This document shows positions 25,384 through 32,185 of a DNA stretch of 32,185 bases, piece after piece (position 1 is the stretch's first letter; each line of letters begins with the position of its first letter). The notes below the pieces were generated by a model. It was not told the origin of the DNA, did no database searches, and saw nothing but the letters and a program-made list of their open reading frames with translations. A program made the translations under genes and the position numbers. The DNA is from Planctomycetota bacterium. Lineage in GTDB: Bacteria > Planctomycetota > B15-G4 > JADJEK01. The stretch lies in assembly GCA_016213895.1 (NCBI GenBank), contig JACQZJ010000055.1:60644-92828 (forward strand), written 5' to 3'.

Positions 25384-27405
25384 GTGGCCCCGCGCTCTGC
25401 CCTGCTCCTCGAGGAGTGCGCGGTCGCGGCCGGCGGCCCGTGCTTCCGGCCGCGCGGCCGCGTGCGCGTCCTGGTCCCGCCCGGCGACCTCCTCATCGAG
25501 ACGGGCAGCCGGGTGCGCGTCACCGGGTCGCTCATCGCGGCCACCGGCCCGCGCAACCCCGGGGGCGCGGACGAACGGCGCTTGCGGCGCCGCCAGGGAA
25601 TCGCCGCCGTGCTCGGAGCAGCGAGCGCCGCGGCCATCGGCGTGCTCGCCGCGCCGCCGCCCTGGTCGCCCTTCGTTCTCATCGACCGCGCGCGCGCGGC
25701 CGTGCTCAGCCTGCTCGGCCAGAGCCTCTCCCCGCGCGCCGCGGCCCTCTCCGCGGCGCTGCTCCTCGGCTTTCGCGAGAGCCTCGACCCCGCGCTCAAG
25801 GACGCCGTGGCGCGCACGGGCACGGCCCACCTGCTCGCCATCAGCGGACTGCACATCGTCATCCTGATCGGCGCGCTGCGCGCCGTGCTCGGACTGCTCA
25901 TGCGCCCGCTGCCCGCGGACCTTCTCGCCGTAGCAGCCGCGCTCTTCTACGCCGCCCTCGCCGGAGCCGAGTCGCCGGTGCTGCGCGCCGCGGTCGGCTG
26001 CGCCGTCCTTTTCGGCGGGCGCTGCCTGGGGCGCCGGCCGCGCCCCTTCGCCTCGCTCGCGTTCGCGGCCACGGTGATCCTGCTGCTCGACCCCGCGGAC
26101 CTCTTCCGTCCCGGCTTCCAGCTCTCCTTCGCCGCGGTCGCGGCCCTTTCCTTGCCGGGTCGCAGGGAGTGGACAGAAGCGCTGCCGCGGGAGCGCGGCG
26201 TGTGGGGCAGGACGCGCGCGGCTCTCGCCGTGTCGCTGCGCGCCGCGATCGGAACCGGCCCGATCGTCGCGCACCACTTCGGCACGGTCGCCCCGCTCGG
26301 GCCCTTGTTCACCGTGGCGGTGACGCCCCTGTTCCTCGCGGCCTTCGGCGCGTGCGTGCTGCACGGCTTGTTCGGCCTGGCCGGCGCGAGCATGGCCGCC
26401 CTGCTCGCGGCCCCCGCCGACGCCCTGTGCGCGCTCCTCGCGACCGCCTTCGTCGCGGCCCGCGAGGTCCCCGGCGCGGCCTTCTGCATCATGCGGCCCG
26501 GGCTGCTCGCCGCGTCGGCGCTGACCGCCGCGGCCTTCCTCGCGCTCGCGCGGCGCTTCGCCGCCGCCGCCGTCCTCTTGGCCCTGGCGCTCGCCTGGAA
26601 CCAGTCCGCGCGGAGCAAGCCGGCCGCGCACGAGGCCTGGACCTTCGACGTCGGCCACGGTCAGGCCGTGCTGCTGCGCTCCCCGCAGGGCGCCGTGGTG
26701 CTGGTGGACTGCGGATCGCGCGGAGCGCCGGACGTCGGCAGGAGGACCATCCTGCCCGCTCTCGACGCCCTGGGAGTGGCGCGCATCGACCTCCTGGTGC
26801 TGTCGCACGCCGACGCCGACCACGTGAACGGCGCGCCTCATCTGCTCGCGGCGCGCAGGGTGCGCGAAGTAGTCCTCGGCTGCGGCGCGGGCGGAGCCGC
26901 GTTCTCCGACCTGGCGGCCGCCGCCGCGCGAAACGGCGTGCCCTGCCGGACCGCGCGGCGCGGCGACGTCCTCCTTGACGAGGGAGCGGGAGGTCTCGAG
27001 CTGCGCGTGCTCGCGCCCGCGGGCGTCCGCTCGGATCGCTCCGACAACGACGGCAGTCTCGTGCTCTGCGCGCGCGTGGCGGGCCGTTCGATCCTCCTGC
27101 CCGGCGACATCCAGAGCGCGGGAATCCGCGATCTCCTGGCAAGCGGAGAGGACCTGGCCGCCGACGTGCTGCTCTTGCCCCATCACGGCAACCGCGATCC
27201 GTGGACCGGCCCCCTCCTCCACGCCGCGGCGCCCGCGCTCGCGATCGCGTCCAGGGCAGACGGCTTCCGCGACCAGACGGTTCCGCTGCTGGCGCAGCGC
27301 AGCGGCGCCGAGATGCACTCCACGGCCAGCTCGGGCGCGGTGCTGGTGCGAATCCGCTCTGATAGCACGATGCGTGCCGAGGGATACCTGGAAGACGCTG
27401 ACTGA
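25384..27405 (+). CDS. comEC: ComEC/Rec2 DNA internalization channel (main part, apparently frameshifted at its N-terminus)
   Basis: ComEC is the inner-membrane channel for single-stranded DNA in natural transformation. This 673-residue reading starts at a GTG only because the frame changes there. It contains the OB-like region with GSRVRVTGSL and GPRNPGG (about 41-61), the competence domain with TGTAHLLAISGLHIVILIG (about 145-163) and about ten membrane segments. It ends in a metallo-beta-lactamase-like domain with FDVGHGQAVLL, SHADADH (H475, D477, D479, H480), LLPGDIQ and LLLPHHG. The metal ligands are kept, so the nuclease-like domain could be active if the N-terminus is joined. It is divergent from coaD. 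Confidence 0.87.
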   Translation: MAPRSALLLEECAVAAGGPCFRPRGRVRVLVPPGDLLIETGSRVRVTGSLIAATGPRNPGGADERRLRRRQGIAAVLGAASAAAIGVLAAPPPWSPFVLIDRARAAVLSLLGQSLSPRAAALSAALLLGFRESLDPALKDAVARTGTAHLLAISGLHIVILIGALRAVLGLLMRPLPADLLAVAAALFYAALAGAESPVLRAAVGCAVLFGGRCLGRRPRPFASLAFAATVILLLDPADLFRPGFQLSFAAVAALSLPGRREWTEALPRERGVWGRTRAALAVSLRAAIGTGPIVAHHFGTVAPLGPLFTVAVTPLFLAAFGACVLHGLFGLAGASMAALLAAPADALCALLATAFVAAREVPGAAFCIMRPGLLAASALTAAAFLALARRFAAAAVLLALALAWNQSARSKPAAHEAWTFDVGHGQAVLLRSPQGAVVLVDCGSRGAPDVGRRTILPALDALGVARIDLLVLSHADADHVNGAPHLLAARRVREVVLGCGAGGAAFSDLAAAAARNGVPCRTARRGDVLLDEGAGGLELRVLAPAGVRSDRSDNDGSLVLCARVAGRSILLPGDIQSAGIRDLLASGEDLAADVLLLPHHGNRDPWTGPLLHAAAPALAIASRADGFRDQTVPLLAQRSGAEMHSTASSGAVLVRIRSDSTMRAEGYLEDAD

Positions 27406-27412
27406 GCGCTAG

Positions 27413-27441
27413 TTACCTCGGCGCTGGCCTTCGGCTATGAT
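27413..27441 (+). promoter_or_regulatory. Possible sigma-70-type promoter for the HEAT-repeat gene
   Basis: TATGAT at 27436-27441 matches five of six -10 consensus bases. TTACCT at 27413-27418, exactly 17 bases upstream, is a weak -35 (three of six). It sits just after the comEC stop and 30 bases before the next start codon. Confidence 0.4.
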
Positions 27442-27471
27442 GATCGCGGCCGCGCCGGCGAGGAGGATCCC

Positions 27472-28626
27472 ATGATCATCCGGCCCATTCCGACCATCTT
27501 CCTGGGAACCCTCGCGCTCTGCCTTGCGCCGGCCGCGGCCCGGGCGGACGTGGTGCACACGGCCGGCGGGCGCGCGGTCGCCGGGACCATCGAGACCAGC
27601 AGTCCGGCGGATCCCGTGATCGTGACGACGCTCCAGGGCAGGGTCGAGATCCCGCGCGAGGACGTGCTGCTCGTCGAGGACCGCGCGGAGCTGCTGCGAG
27701 CGCTCTGCGCCGCGAAGCGGCGCCTCGCCCCGGGCGATCTCGACGCAACCATCCAGCTCGCGGACTGGGCGCTGAGGAAGGGGCTGTTCGCCGGCGCGCT
27801 CGAGCTGGCCGACGGCGCCCTGGACGCGGCGCAGAGAGCGGAGAGCACTTCCGCGCTGAAGCTGCCGCCCGCCCTGTTCGAGGTCCCGGTGGCGGGGGTC
27901 GCCGCGTTCGGCGTGGTGGACGAGCAAGGCGCGCGGGCGCTTCTCGGCGAGTGCGGCGGCCGGAAGCCGGCCACGGCGCTGGTCGCGGCCCACCGCTTGA
28001 AGACGCTCGCCGCACGCTCTGACGTGACCGCGGCGCTGCTCAGCGGGCTCGAGGACCAGCGGCCGAAGGTGCGCCGCACTGCCCTCGAGGTGCTGGCCCT
28101 GACGATCCCGGAGGGGACCATCGAGCGCGTCATCGAGCGCATGCTGTTCGACCGGGACGCGCGCGTGCGCGCGGCCGCGACCGAGACGGTGCGCGCCTAC
28201 GGCAACGACGGCGTGATCCACCCGCTGGTGCGCGCCTTGCGCCAGGACGATCAGAGCCTGCGCGGCGCGGCCATGGACGCGATCGAGATGCTGCGGGACA
28301 AGCGCGCGGTCGCCACGCTCATCCGCAGCCTGCGCGCCGGCTCTGCCGGGAGCGGCAAGGTCCGCAACCACATCGCGGCGACGACGCAGACGAGCTACGT
28401 CAGGGACTACGACGTGGAGATCGCCCAGGCCGCGGTCATCGCCGACCCGGTCATCGACACGGTGCAGCACGGCGTGGTGCTGGACGTCGGCGCCGCCGGC
28501 GTCTCGGAGCGGCGCATGCCCGCGGGGGAGAGGGCTCGCGTCCTGGCCCTGCTCGAGTACTTGACGGGGCAGAAGTTCGGCGACGACGTCGCCAGGTGGG
28601 AAGCCTGGCTGGAGGAGCAGCGGTAG
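27472..28626 (+). CDS. Exported HEAT-repeat protein
   Basis: This is a 384-residue protein with a Sec signal peptide (1-25, cleavage ARA-D). An N-terminal beta segment with GGRAVAGTIE and GRVEIPREDV resembles the small SH3-like domain often found on exported proteins of unknown role. A helical middle follows, then HEAT-like repeats from about 165 to 300, for example RPKVRRTALEVLALTIPEG, DARVRAAATETVRAYGNDG and DQSLRGAAMDAIEMLRDKR. It probably acts as a protein-binding scaffold in the periplasm; no enzymatic motif is seen. The start has GAGGAGG five bases upstream and a possible promoter. It lies between comEC and comM, but nothing in it points to DNA uptake. Confidence 0.85.
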   Translation: MIIRPIPTIFLGTLALCLAPAAARADVVHTAGGRAVAGTIETSSPADPVIVTTLQGRVEIPREDVLLVEDRAELLRALCAAKRRLAPGDLDATIQLADWALRKGLFAGALELADGALDAAQRAESTSALKLPPALFEVPVAGVAAFGVVDEQGARALLGECGGRKPATALVAAHRLKTLAARSDVTAALLSGLEDQRPKVRRTALEVLALTIPEGTIERVIERMLFDRDARVRAAATETVRAYGNDGVIHPLVRALRQDDQSLRGAAMDAIEMLRDKRAVATLIRSLRAGSAGSGKVRNHIAATTQTSYVRDYDVEIAQAAVIADPVIDTVQHGVVLDVGAAGVSERRMPAGERARVLALLEYLTGQKFGDDVARWEAWLEEQR

Positions 28627-28716
28627 TCGCGGCTGTTTGGCTGGGAGCCGGAGGGAGGGGACGTGAGGCGAGCGATCGCGGCCGTTTCCCTGGCCTCCGG
28701 GGCCGACCGCGCGACG

Positions 28717-28992
28717 CCCGGTGCATCGCGTGCGCGACGAACGAGGGGTGGCTCGTCGAGACAGAGGCGATGCGGGCGGTTCAGCGATACGAGGTACGCG
28801 AGGCGTGAGTGGTACGAGCGTCGCGGGCCGGCCCCTGCGCCAGGGAAACGCCGCTCCGCTTCCCAGCGCGCCGTCCCGAGGCTCGCGGTCGAGGCGGGCC
28901 GCTCCGGGTCAACGTACTTGCGGAAGGCGGTCGCGGGCAAAAGCCCGCTCCCGCCCCGGAATGAGTGCACGGCGCAAGGACGCGCCGTGCGA
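28717..28992 (+). repeat. Interspersed intergenic repeat, uninterrupted copy B
   Basis: This about 275-bp unit is the intact counterpart of the split copy at 12826-12970 plus 14727-14862. Its left part contains the 29-codon frame that begins CGG TGC ATC (28719) and ends at TGA (28806-28808). Its right part contains two strong hairpins: GCGGGC-AAAA-GCCCGC (28933-28948) and GCACGGCGC-AAGGAC-GCGCCGTGC (28967-28990). It occupies most of the 409-nt gap between the HEAT-protein gene and comM. I see nothing else in that gap. Confidence 0.8.
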
Positions 28993-29035
28993 GGAGCGCT
29001 GTAACCCGCGCGCTTGGCGCTCGTCTCTTCGCGGC

Positions 29036-30553
29036 ATGGGCCACACCGTCTTCGGCGCCACGCTCCTCGGGATCGATGCCCGCCCGGTCGAGGTCGAAGT
29101 GCGCATCCTCGGCGGGCAGATGGGCAAGTTCCTGCTTGGCGGGCTGCCCGGCGCCGCGGTGCGCGAATCGCGCGACCGCGTCAAGGCGGCCATCGGCGCC
29201 TCCGGCTTCCGCTTCCCGCGCCAGTCGCTCCTGGTCCACCTCGCCCCCGGCGATCTGCGCAAGGAAGGCCCCTTGCTCGACCTGCCGATCGCCCTCTGCA
29301 TACTGGGGGCCTCCGACCAGCTCGCGGTGACCCGCCCCGGGCGCATGCTCGCCCTCGGCGAGCTGGCTCTCGACGGCCGCGTGCGCGAGGTCCGGGGCGC
29401 CCTGTCCATCGCCGCCATGGCCCGCCGCCAGGGCTTCGACGGACTGCTCGCCCCGGCCGGAGGCTCGTCCCAGGCGGCGCTCGCGAACGGCATCCCGGCC
29501 TACGGGGTCTCCTCGTTGACCGAGGCAGCCGCCTTCCTCGGCGGACACCTCGAGCTCGACGCGGCCCGTCCGTCGGACGCGGCCGAGGACGGCGAGACCG
29601 ACGACGACCTCGCGGACGTGCGCGGCCAGGAGGAGGCCAAGGAGGCCCTGGCTGTGGCCGCCGCGGGCCGGCACAACCTGCTCCTCATCGGCCCGCCCGG
29701 CTCCGGCAAGACCATGCTCGCGCGGCGCATGCGCGCGCTCCTGCCCGACCTCACGGAAGAGGAATCCCTGGAATGCGCGCGCATCCTGAGCGTGGTCGAC
29801 GCCGGCTGCCGGGGACGGCTGCGGCGCCCGCCGTTCCGCGCTCCCCACCACACCACCTCCCCCGCGGCCCTGGTCGGCGGCGGCCCGCTCCTGCGCCCCG
29901 GGGAGATCACGCTCGCCCATCACGGCATCCTCTTCCTCGACGAGTTCCCCGAGTTCCCGCGCAACGCCATCGAGGCGCTGCGCCAGCCCCTCGAGGACCG
30001 CGTGGTCACGGTGACGCGCGCCGCCGGCACGGTCACGCTGCCCGCGGACATCTGCCTGGTGGCGGCCATGAACCCCTGTCCCTGCGGTTACCGCGGGCAC
30101 CGCGCGGTCCCGTGCCGCTGCCCGGAGGCCGCGGTGCAGCGCTACACGCAGCGCATCTCCGGACCCATGCTCGACCGCCTCGACCTGTGCATCGAAGTGC
30201 CGGCCGTGGACATCCAGCAGCTCCTCGAGCCGGGCGCGCGCCAGAGCAGCGCAGATCTGGCGGAGCGCGTGCGCCGGGCGCGCGCCTTCCAGCAGCGCCG
30301 GTTCCACGGTCTGGCCACGACGTGCAACGCGCGCATGCGGCCGCGCGAGATCGAGGAGCACTGCGCCCTCGACCCGCCGGCGCACTCCCTGCTGGTGCGG
30401 GCCGCGCAGAGGCTCAGTCTCACGGCGCGCGCGGTCACGCGCGTGCTGCGCGTGGCGCGCACCGTCGCGGACCTGCGCGGCGCCGAGGAGATCGCGAGCA
30501 GCGACGTGGCCTTCGCCGTGAGCTGCCGCGCTTCCCTGCCCGGCGTGGAATGA
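29036..30553 (+). CDS. comM: ComM/YifB-like AAA+ branch-migration helicase
   Basis: ComM is a hexameric AAA+ helicase that extends heteroduplex DNA during natural transformation. This protein has 505 residues, the usual length. An N-terminal Lon-protease-like ChlI domain (about 1-170) precedes the Mg-chelatase-type AAA+ domain with Walker A GPPGSGKT (219-226) and Walker B ILFLDE (298-303). NPCPCGYRGHRAVPCRCPE supplies four cysteines (348, 350, 360, 362) characteristic of the family. The C-terminal Mg_chelatase_C helical domain ends the protein. The ATG at 29036 begins with the family pattern MGHTVFGATLLGIDA; the frame is open upstream only through the repeat. No strong ribosome-binding site is seen. 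Confidence 0.94.
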   Translation: MGHTVFGATLLGIDARPVEVEVRILGGQMGKFLLGGLPGAAVRESRDRVKAAIGASGFRFPRQSLLVHLAPGDLRKEGPLLDLPIALCILGASDQLAVTRPGRMLALGELALDGRVREVRGALSIAAMARRQGFDGLLAPAGGSSQAALANGIPAYGVSSLTEAAAFLGGHLELDAARPSDAAEDGETDDDLADVRGQEEAKEALAVAAAGRHNLLLIGPPGSGKTMLARRMRALLPDLTEEESLECARILSVVDAGCRGRLRRPPFRAPHHTTSPAALVGGGPLLRPGEITLAHHGILFLDEFPEFPRNAIEALRQPLEDRVVTVTRAAGTVTLPADICLVAAMNPCPCGYRGHRAVPCRCPEAAVQRYTQRISGPMLDRLDLCIEVPAVDIQQLLEPGARQSSADLAERVRRARAFQQRRFHGLATTCNARMRPREIEEHCALDPPAHSLLVRAAQRLSLTARAVTRVLRVARTVADLRGAEEIASSDVAFAVSCRASLPGVE

Positions 30554-30590
30554 AGGGCGCCGGGCCGCTCCCGCCGGCCGCCGGGCTGCT

Positions 30591-32185
30591 ATGCTGCGCC
30601 GCGTTCCCGGCCAAGGAGGCAGCATCGAGAACGGCGATCCCAAGGACCTGCGCGCCGTCTTCCGCGAAGGCGGCATCCCCCTCTGGGGGATCCTGGCCGC
30701 ATCGGCGCTCCTCAAGGGCGTCTACGCCGCGGACTACCTGGCCCGCAGTCCGCTCGCGAGCGGCCTGATATCGGACGCCCTGCTCTATCACGAGTGGGCC
30801 GCGGCCATCGCCGGCGGCGACTGGGCCGGGCCGGCGGAGCCGTATCACCACCCTCCGCTCTACCCCTACGTCCTCAGCGCCGTCTATCGGGTCGCCGGCA
30901 ATTCGCCGGCGGCCATGGTCGTCTTCCAGCTCCTGCTCGGACTGGGGACGCTGTTCCTCTGCTATGCCCTGGCGCGCCGGCTCGCGGCCCGCGGCGCGGC
31001 CCTTTGCGCCACCGCGCTCGCTGCCCTCTACCTGCCCGTGGCGTACTACGAGACGCGGCTGCTCCCCGCCGCGCTGGCGACGTTCCTCGCGGCCTGCGCC
31101 CTGCGCGCCCTGCCGCTCCGCCCCGGCCCGGCTGGCCCGCTCGCACTCTTCGTCCCGGGCCTGCTCTTCGGCCTGCTGGCCGCGGCGCGACCGAACCAGC
31201 TCCTCGCCGTACTGATCGTGCTGCCCGCCGCCGCTCTCTTCGCCTGGCGCGCCGGCCGCCGCACGCTCGGCGCGCTCTCCCTGCTCCTCGCCGCGGCCCT
31301 CGGCGGAGCGGCCCTCCCGGTCGCTCCGTTCTTCCTGCACAACCTGCTGCACGGCGGCGAGCCCATACTCCTGTGCGACACCGCCGGCGTGAACCTCTAC
31401 TTCGCGCACAATCCGGCGGCAGGGGTCTCGTTCCGCACGCCCGAGCCCGAGCTCGGCGACGTGGCGCAGCAGGCGGCCGCGGCGCGCGCCATCGCCGAGG
31501 CAGCGGAGCGGCGGCGCCTGACCTGCGGCGAGGTCTCGAGCCACTTCAGCCGCCGCGCCCTGCGCTACGCGCTGGAGCATCCGGCGGCCGAGGCGAAGAT
31601 GCTCCTCCTGCGGGCGGCGGCGTTCTTCTCCAACTTCGAGTACGGCATCGAATACACGCCCGCGGCCGAGGCTCGCGCCACGCCGGCGCAAGGCCTCTTC
31701 TTCCTGCCCGCCGGCGTTCTCCTGGCCCTGGCGGTCGCGGGCGCGGTCCTCGCGCTGCAGGGCGGCGCCGGGCCGCGTGCGCTCCCGCTCATCCTCTTCG
31801 TGCTCGCCCAGCTCGCGACCGCCGTCCTCTTCTTCCAGTACAGCCGCTTCCGTGTGGTAGCCGTTCCCGCGCTGGCTGCGCTCGCCGCCCTGGCGCTCGG
31901 CCGTGCGCTCCTCCTGGCGCGCACGGCCCGCGGCCGCGGGCTCGCCGCGCCGGCCTGCGTCCTGGCCGGCGTGCTGCTGCTCGCCTTCCTGCCGCCGCCC
32001 GGAAACGCGCATGAACAGCTCGCGAACAGCCTCGTGACCCTGGCCCAGGGCTACGCCGCCCGCGGAGACGTCGACCGCGCGGAGGAGGAGCTGGCGAGGG
32101 CCGAGGAGCTGGCGCCCGAGATCCCGCGCATCCCGCTCGCCCGGTACGAGCTGCTGCGCGCGCGCGGCCGGCAGGCCGAGGCGCT
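30591..32185 (+). CDS. GT-C (PMT/ArnT-like) membrane glycosyltransferase with C-terminal TPR region (3' end off window)
   Basis: This is a polytopic inner-membrane glycosyltransferase that uses a lipid-linked sugar, like the GT39/ArnT group. The first extracytoplasmic loop has the catalytic Asp62 in SDALLYHEWAAAIAGGDW and then PPLYPY, as expected. About ten hydrophobic segments follow. After the last one, residues from about 475 (HEQLANSLVTLAQGYAARGD) form tetratricopeptide-like helices up to the window edge. The start is uncertain. The ATG at 30591 lies within TATGCT, which itself resembles a -10 box. The only strong ribosome-binding site, AAGGAGG at 30613-30619, points to an in-frame ATC at 30624. 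Acceptor and sugar are unknown. Confidence 0.8.
   Translation, partial: MLRRVPGQGGSIENGDPKDLRAVFREGGIPLWGILAASALLKGVYAADYLARSPLASGLISDALLYHEWAAAIAGGDWAGPAEPYHHPPLYPYVLSAVYRVAGNSPAAMVVFQLLLGLGTLFLCYALARRLAARGAALCATALAALYLPVAYYETRLLPAALATFLAACALRALPLRPGPAGPLALFVPGLLFGLLAAARPNQLLAVLIVLPAAALFAWRAGRRTLGALSLLLAAALGGAALPVAPFFLHNLLHGGEPILLCDTAGVNLYFAHNPAAGVSFRTPEPELGDVAQQAAAARAIAEAAERRRLTCGEVSSHFSRRALRYALEHPAAEAKMLLLRAAAFFSNFEYGIEYTPAAEARATPAQGLFFLPAGVLLALAVAGAVLALQGGAGPRALPLILFVLAQLATAVLFFQYSRFRVVAVPALAALAALALGRALLLARTARGRGLAAPACVLAGVLLLAFLPPPGNAHEQLANSLVTLAQGYAARGDVDRAEEELARAEELAPEIPRIPLARYELLRARGRQAEA

Noticed and set aside
28407-28970. Minus-strand frame in the repeat with a stretch (VDPERPAST) also seen in the other repeat copy (VEPERPAST)
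   Set aside because: The protein-level match follows from DNA similarity of the two repeat copies. Codon changes fall in all positions and there is no ribosome-binding site, so a coding role is not supported.

Overview
The window is very GC-rich, gapless bacterial DNA from a Gram-negative organism: it encodes secreted and lipoprotein products, a periplasmic binding protein and an oligopeptide ABC importer. Long antisense reading frames are common, as expected at this GC content. The mixture of secreted multidomain enzymes, HEAT-repeat proteins and enlarged peptide-transporter permeases, plus a C-terminal domain on the secreted deiminase of a style I associate with Planctomycetota, suggests an uncultured high-GC planctomycete-like or myxobacterium-like lineage. 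That placement is inference only; no rRNA or tRNA gene is present to test it.

Layout. Positions 1-2659 (minus strand) hold a nucleotide-sugar cassette: glucose-1-phosphate cytidylyltransferase (rfbF), a short-chain NAD-dependent epimerase/dehydratase and a zinc-finger C-methyltransferase that runs off the left edge. A saccharopine dehydrogenase (plus strand) follows, with an apparent intrinsic terminator right after its stop codon, then a small membrane protein, a lipoprotein and an alpha/beta hydrolase. Positions 6266-6720 contain the frameshifted remains of a LanC-like gene. Positions 6721-12707 (minus strand) encode two large exported enzymes: a clan GH-G type glycosidase and a peptidylarginine-deiminase-like protein with all four catalytic residues.

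Positions 12826-14862 hold an interspersed repeat split in two by an IS110/IS1111-like insertion sequence. The unbroken second copy of this repeat lies at 28717-28992 and acts as the empty-site reference for the insertion. The element has perfect 15-bp inverted repeats, a DEDD transposase with the C-terminal serine, and about 470 nt of structured noncoding DNA downstream of the transposase. That is where IS1111-type elements carry their bridge/seeker RNA.

Positions 14964-24932 (minus strand) form a compact eight-gene run: coaD, ridA, an exported M16 metallopeptidase, then a complete oligopeptide importer (binding protein, two permeases, two ATPases). Several genes overlap by 4 nt, which suggests a peptide-digesting and peptide-importing unit expressed with coaD and ridA. 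Both permeases carry unusual insertions between the first membrane helix and the transporter core.

Positions 25047-30553 (plus strand) carry two natural-transformation genes, comEC (DNA uptake channel, apparently frameshifted near its N-terminus) and comM (branch-migration helicase), around a secreted HEAT-repeat protein gene. The window ends in a GT-C glycosyltransferase fused to tetratricopeptide-like repeats.

The items most worth following up are the insertion sequence with its candidate guide RNA and mapped insertion site, the repeat family it interrupts, the secreted deiminase, and the permease insertions.
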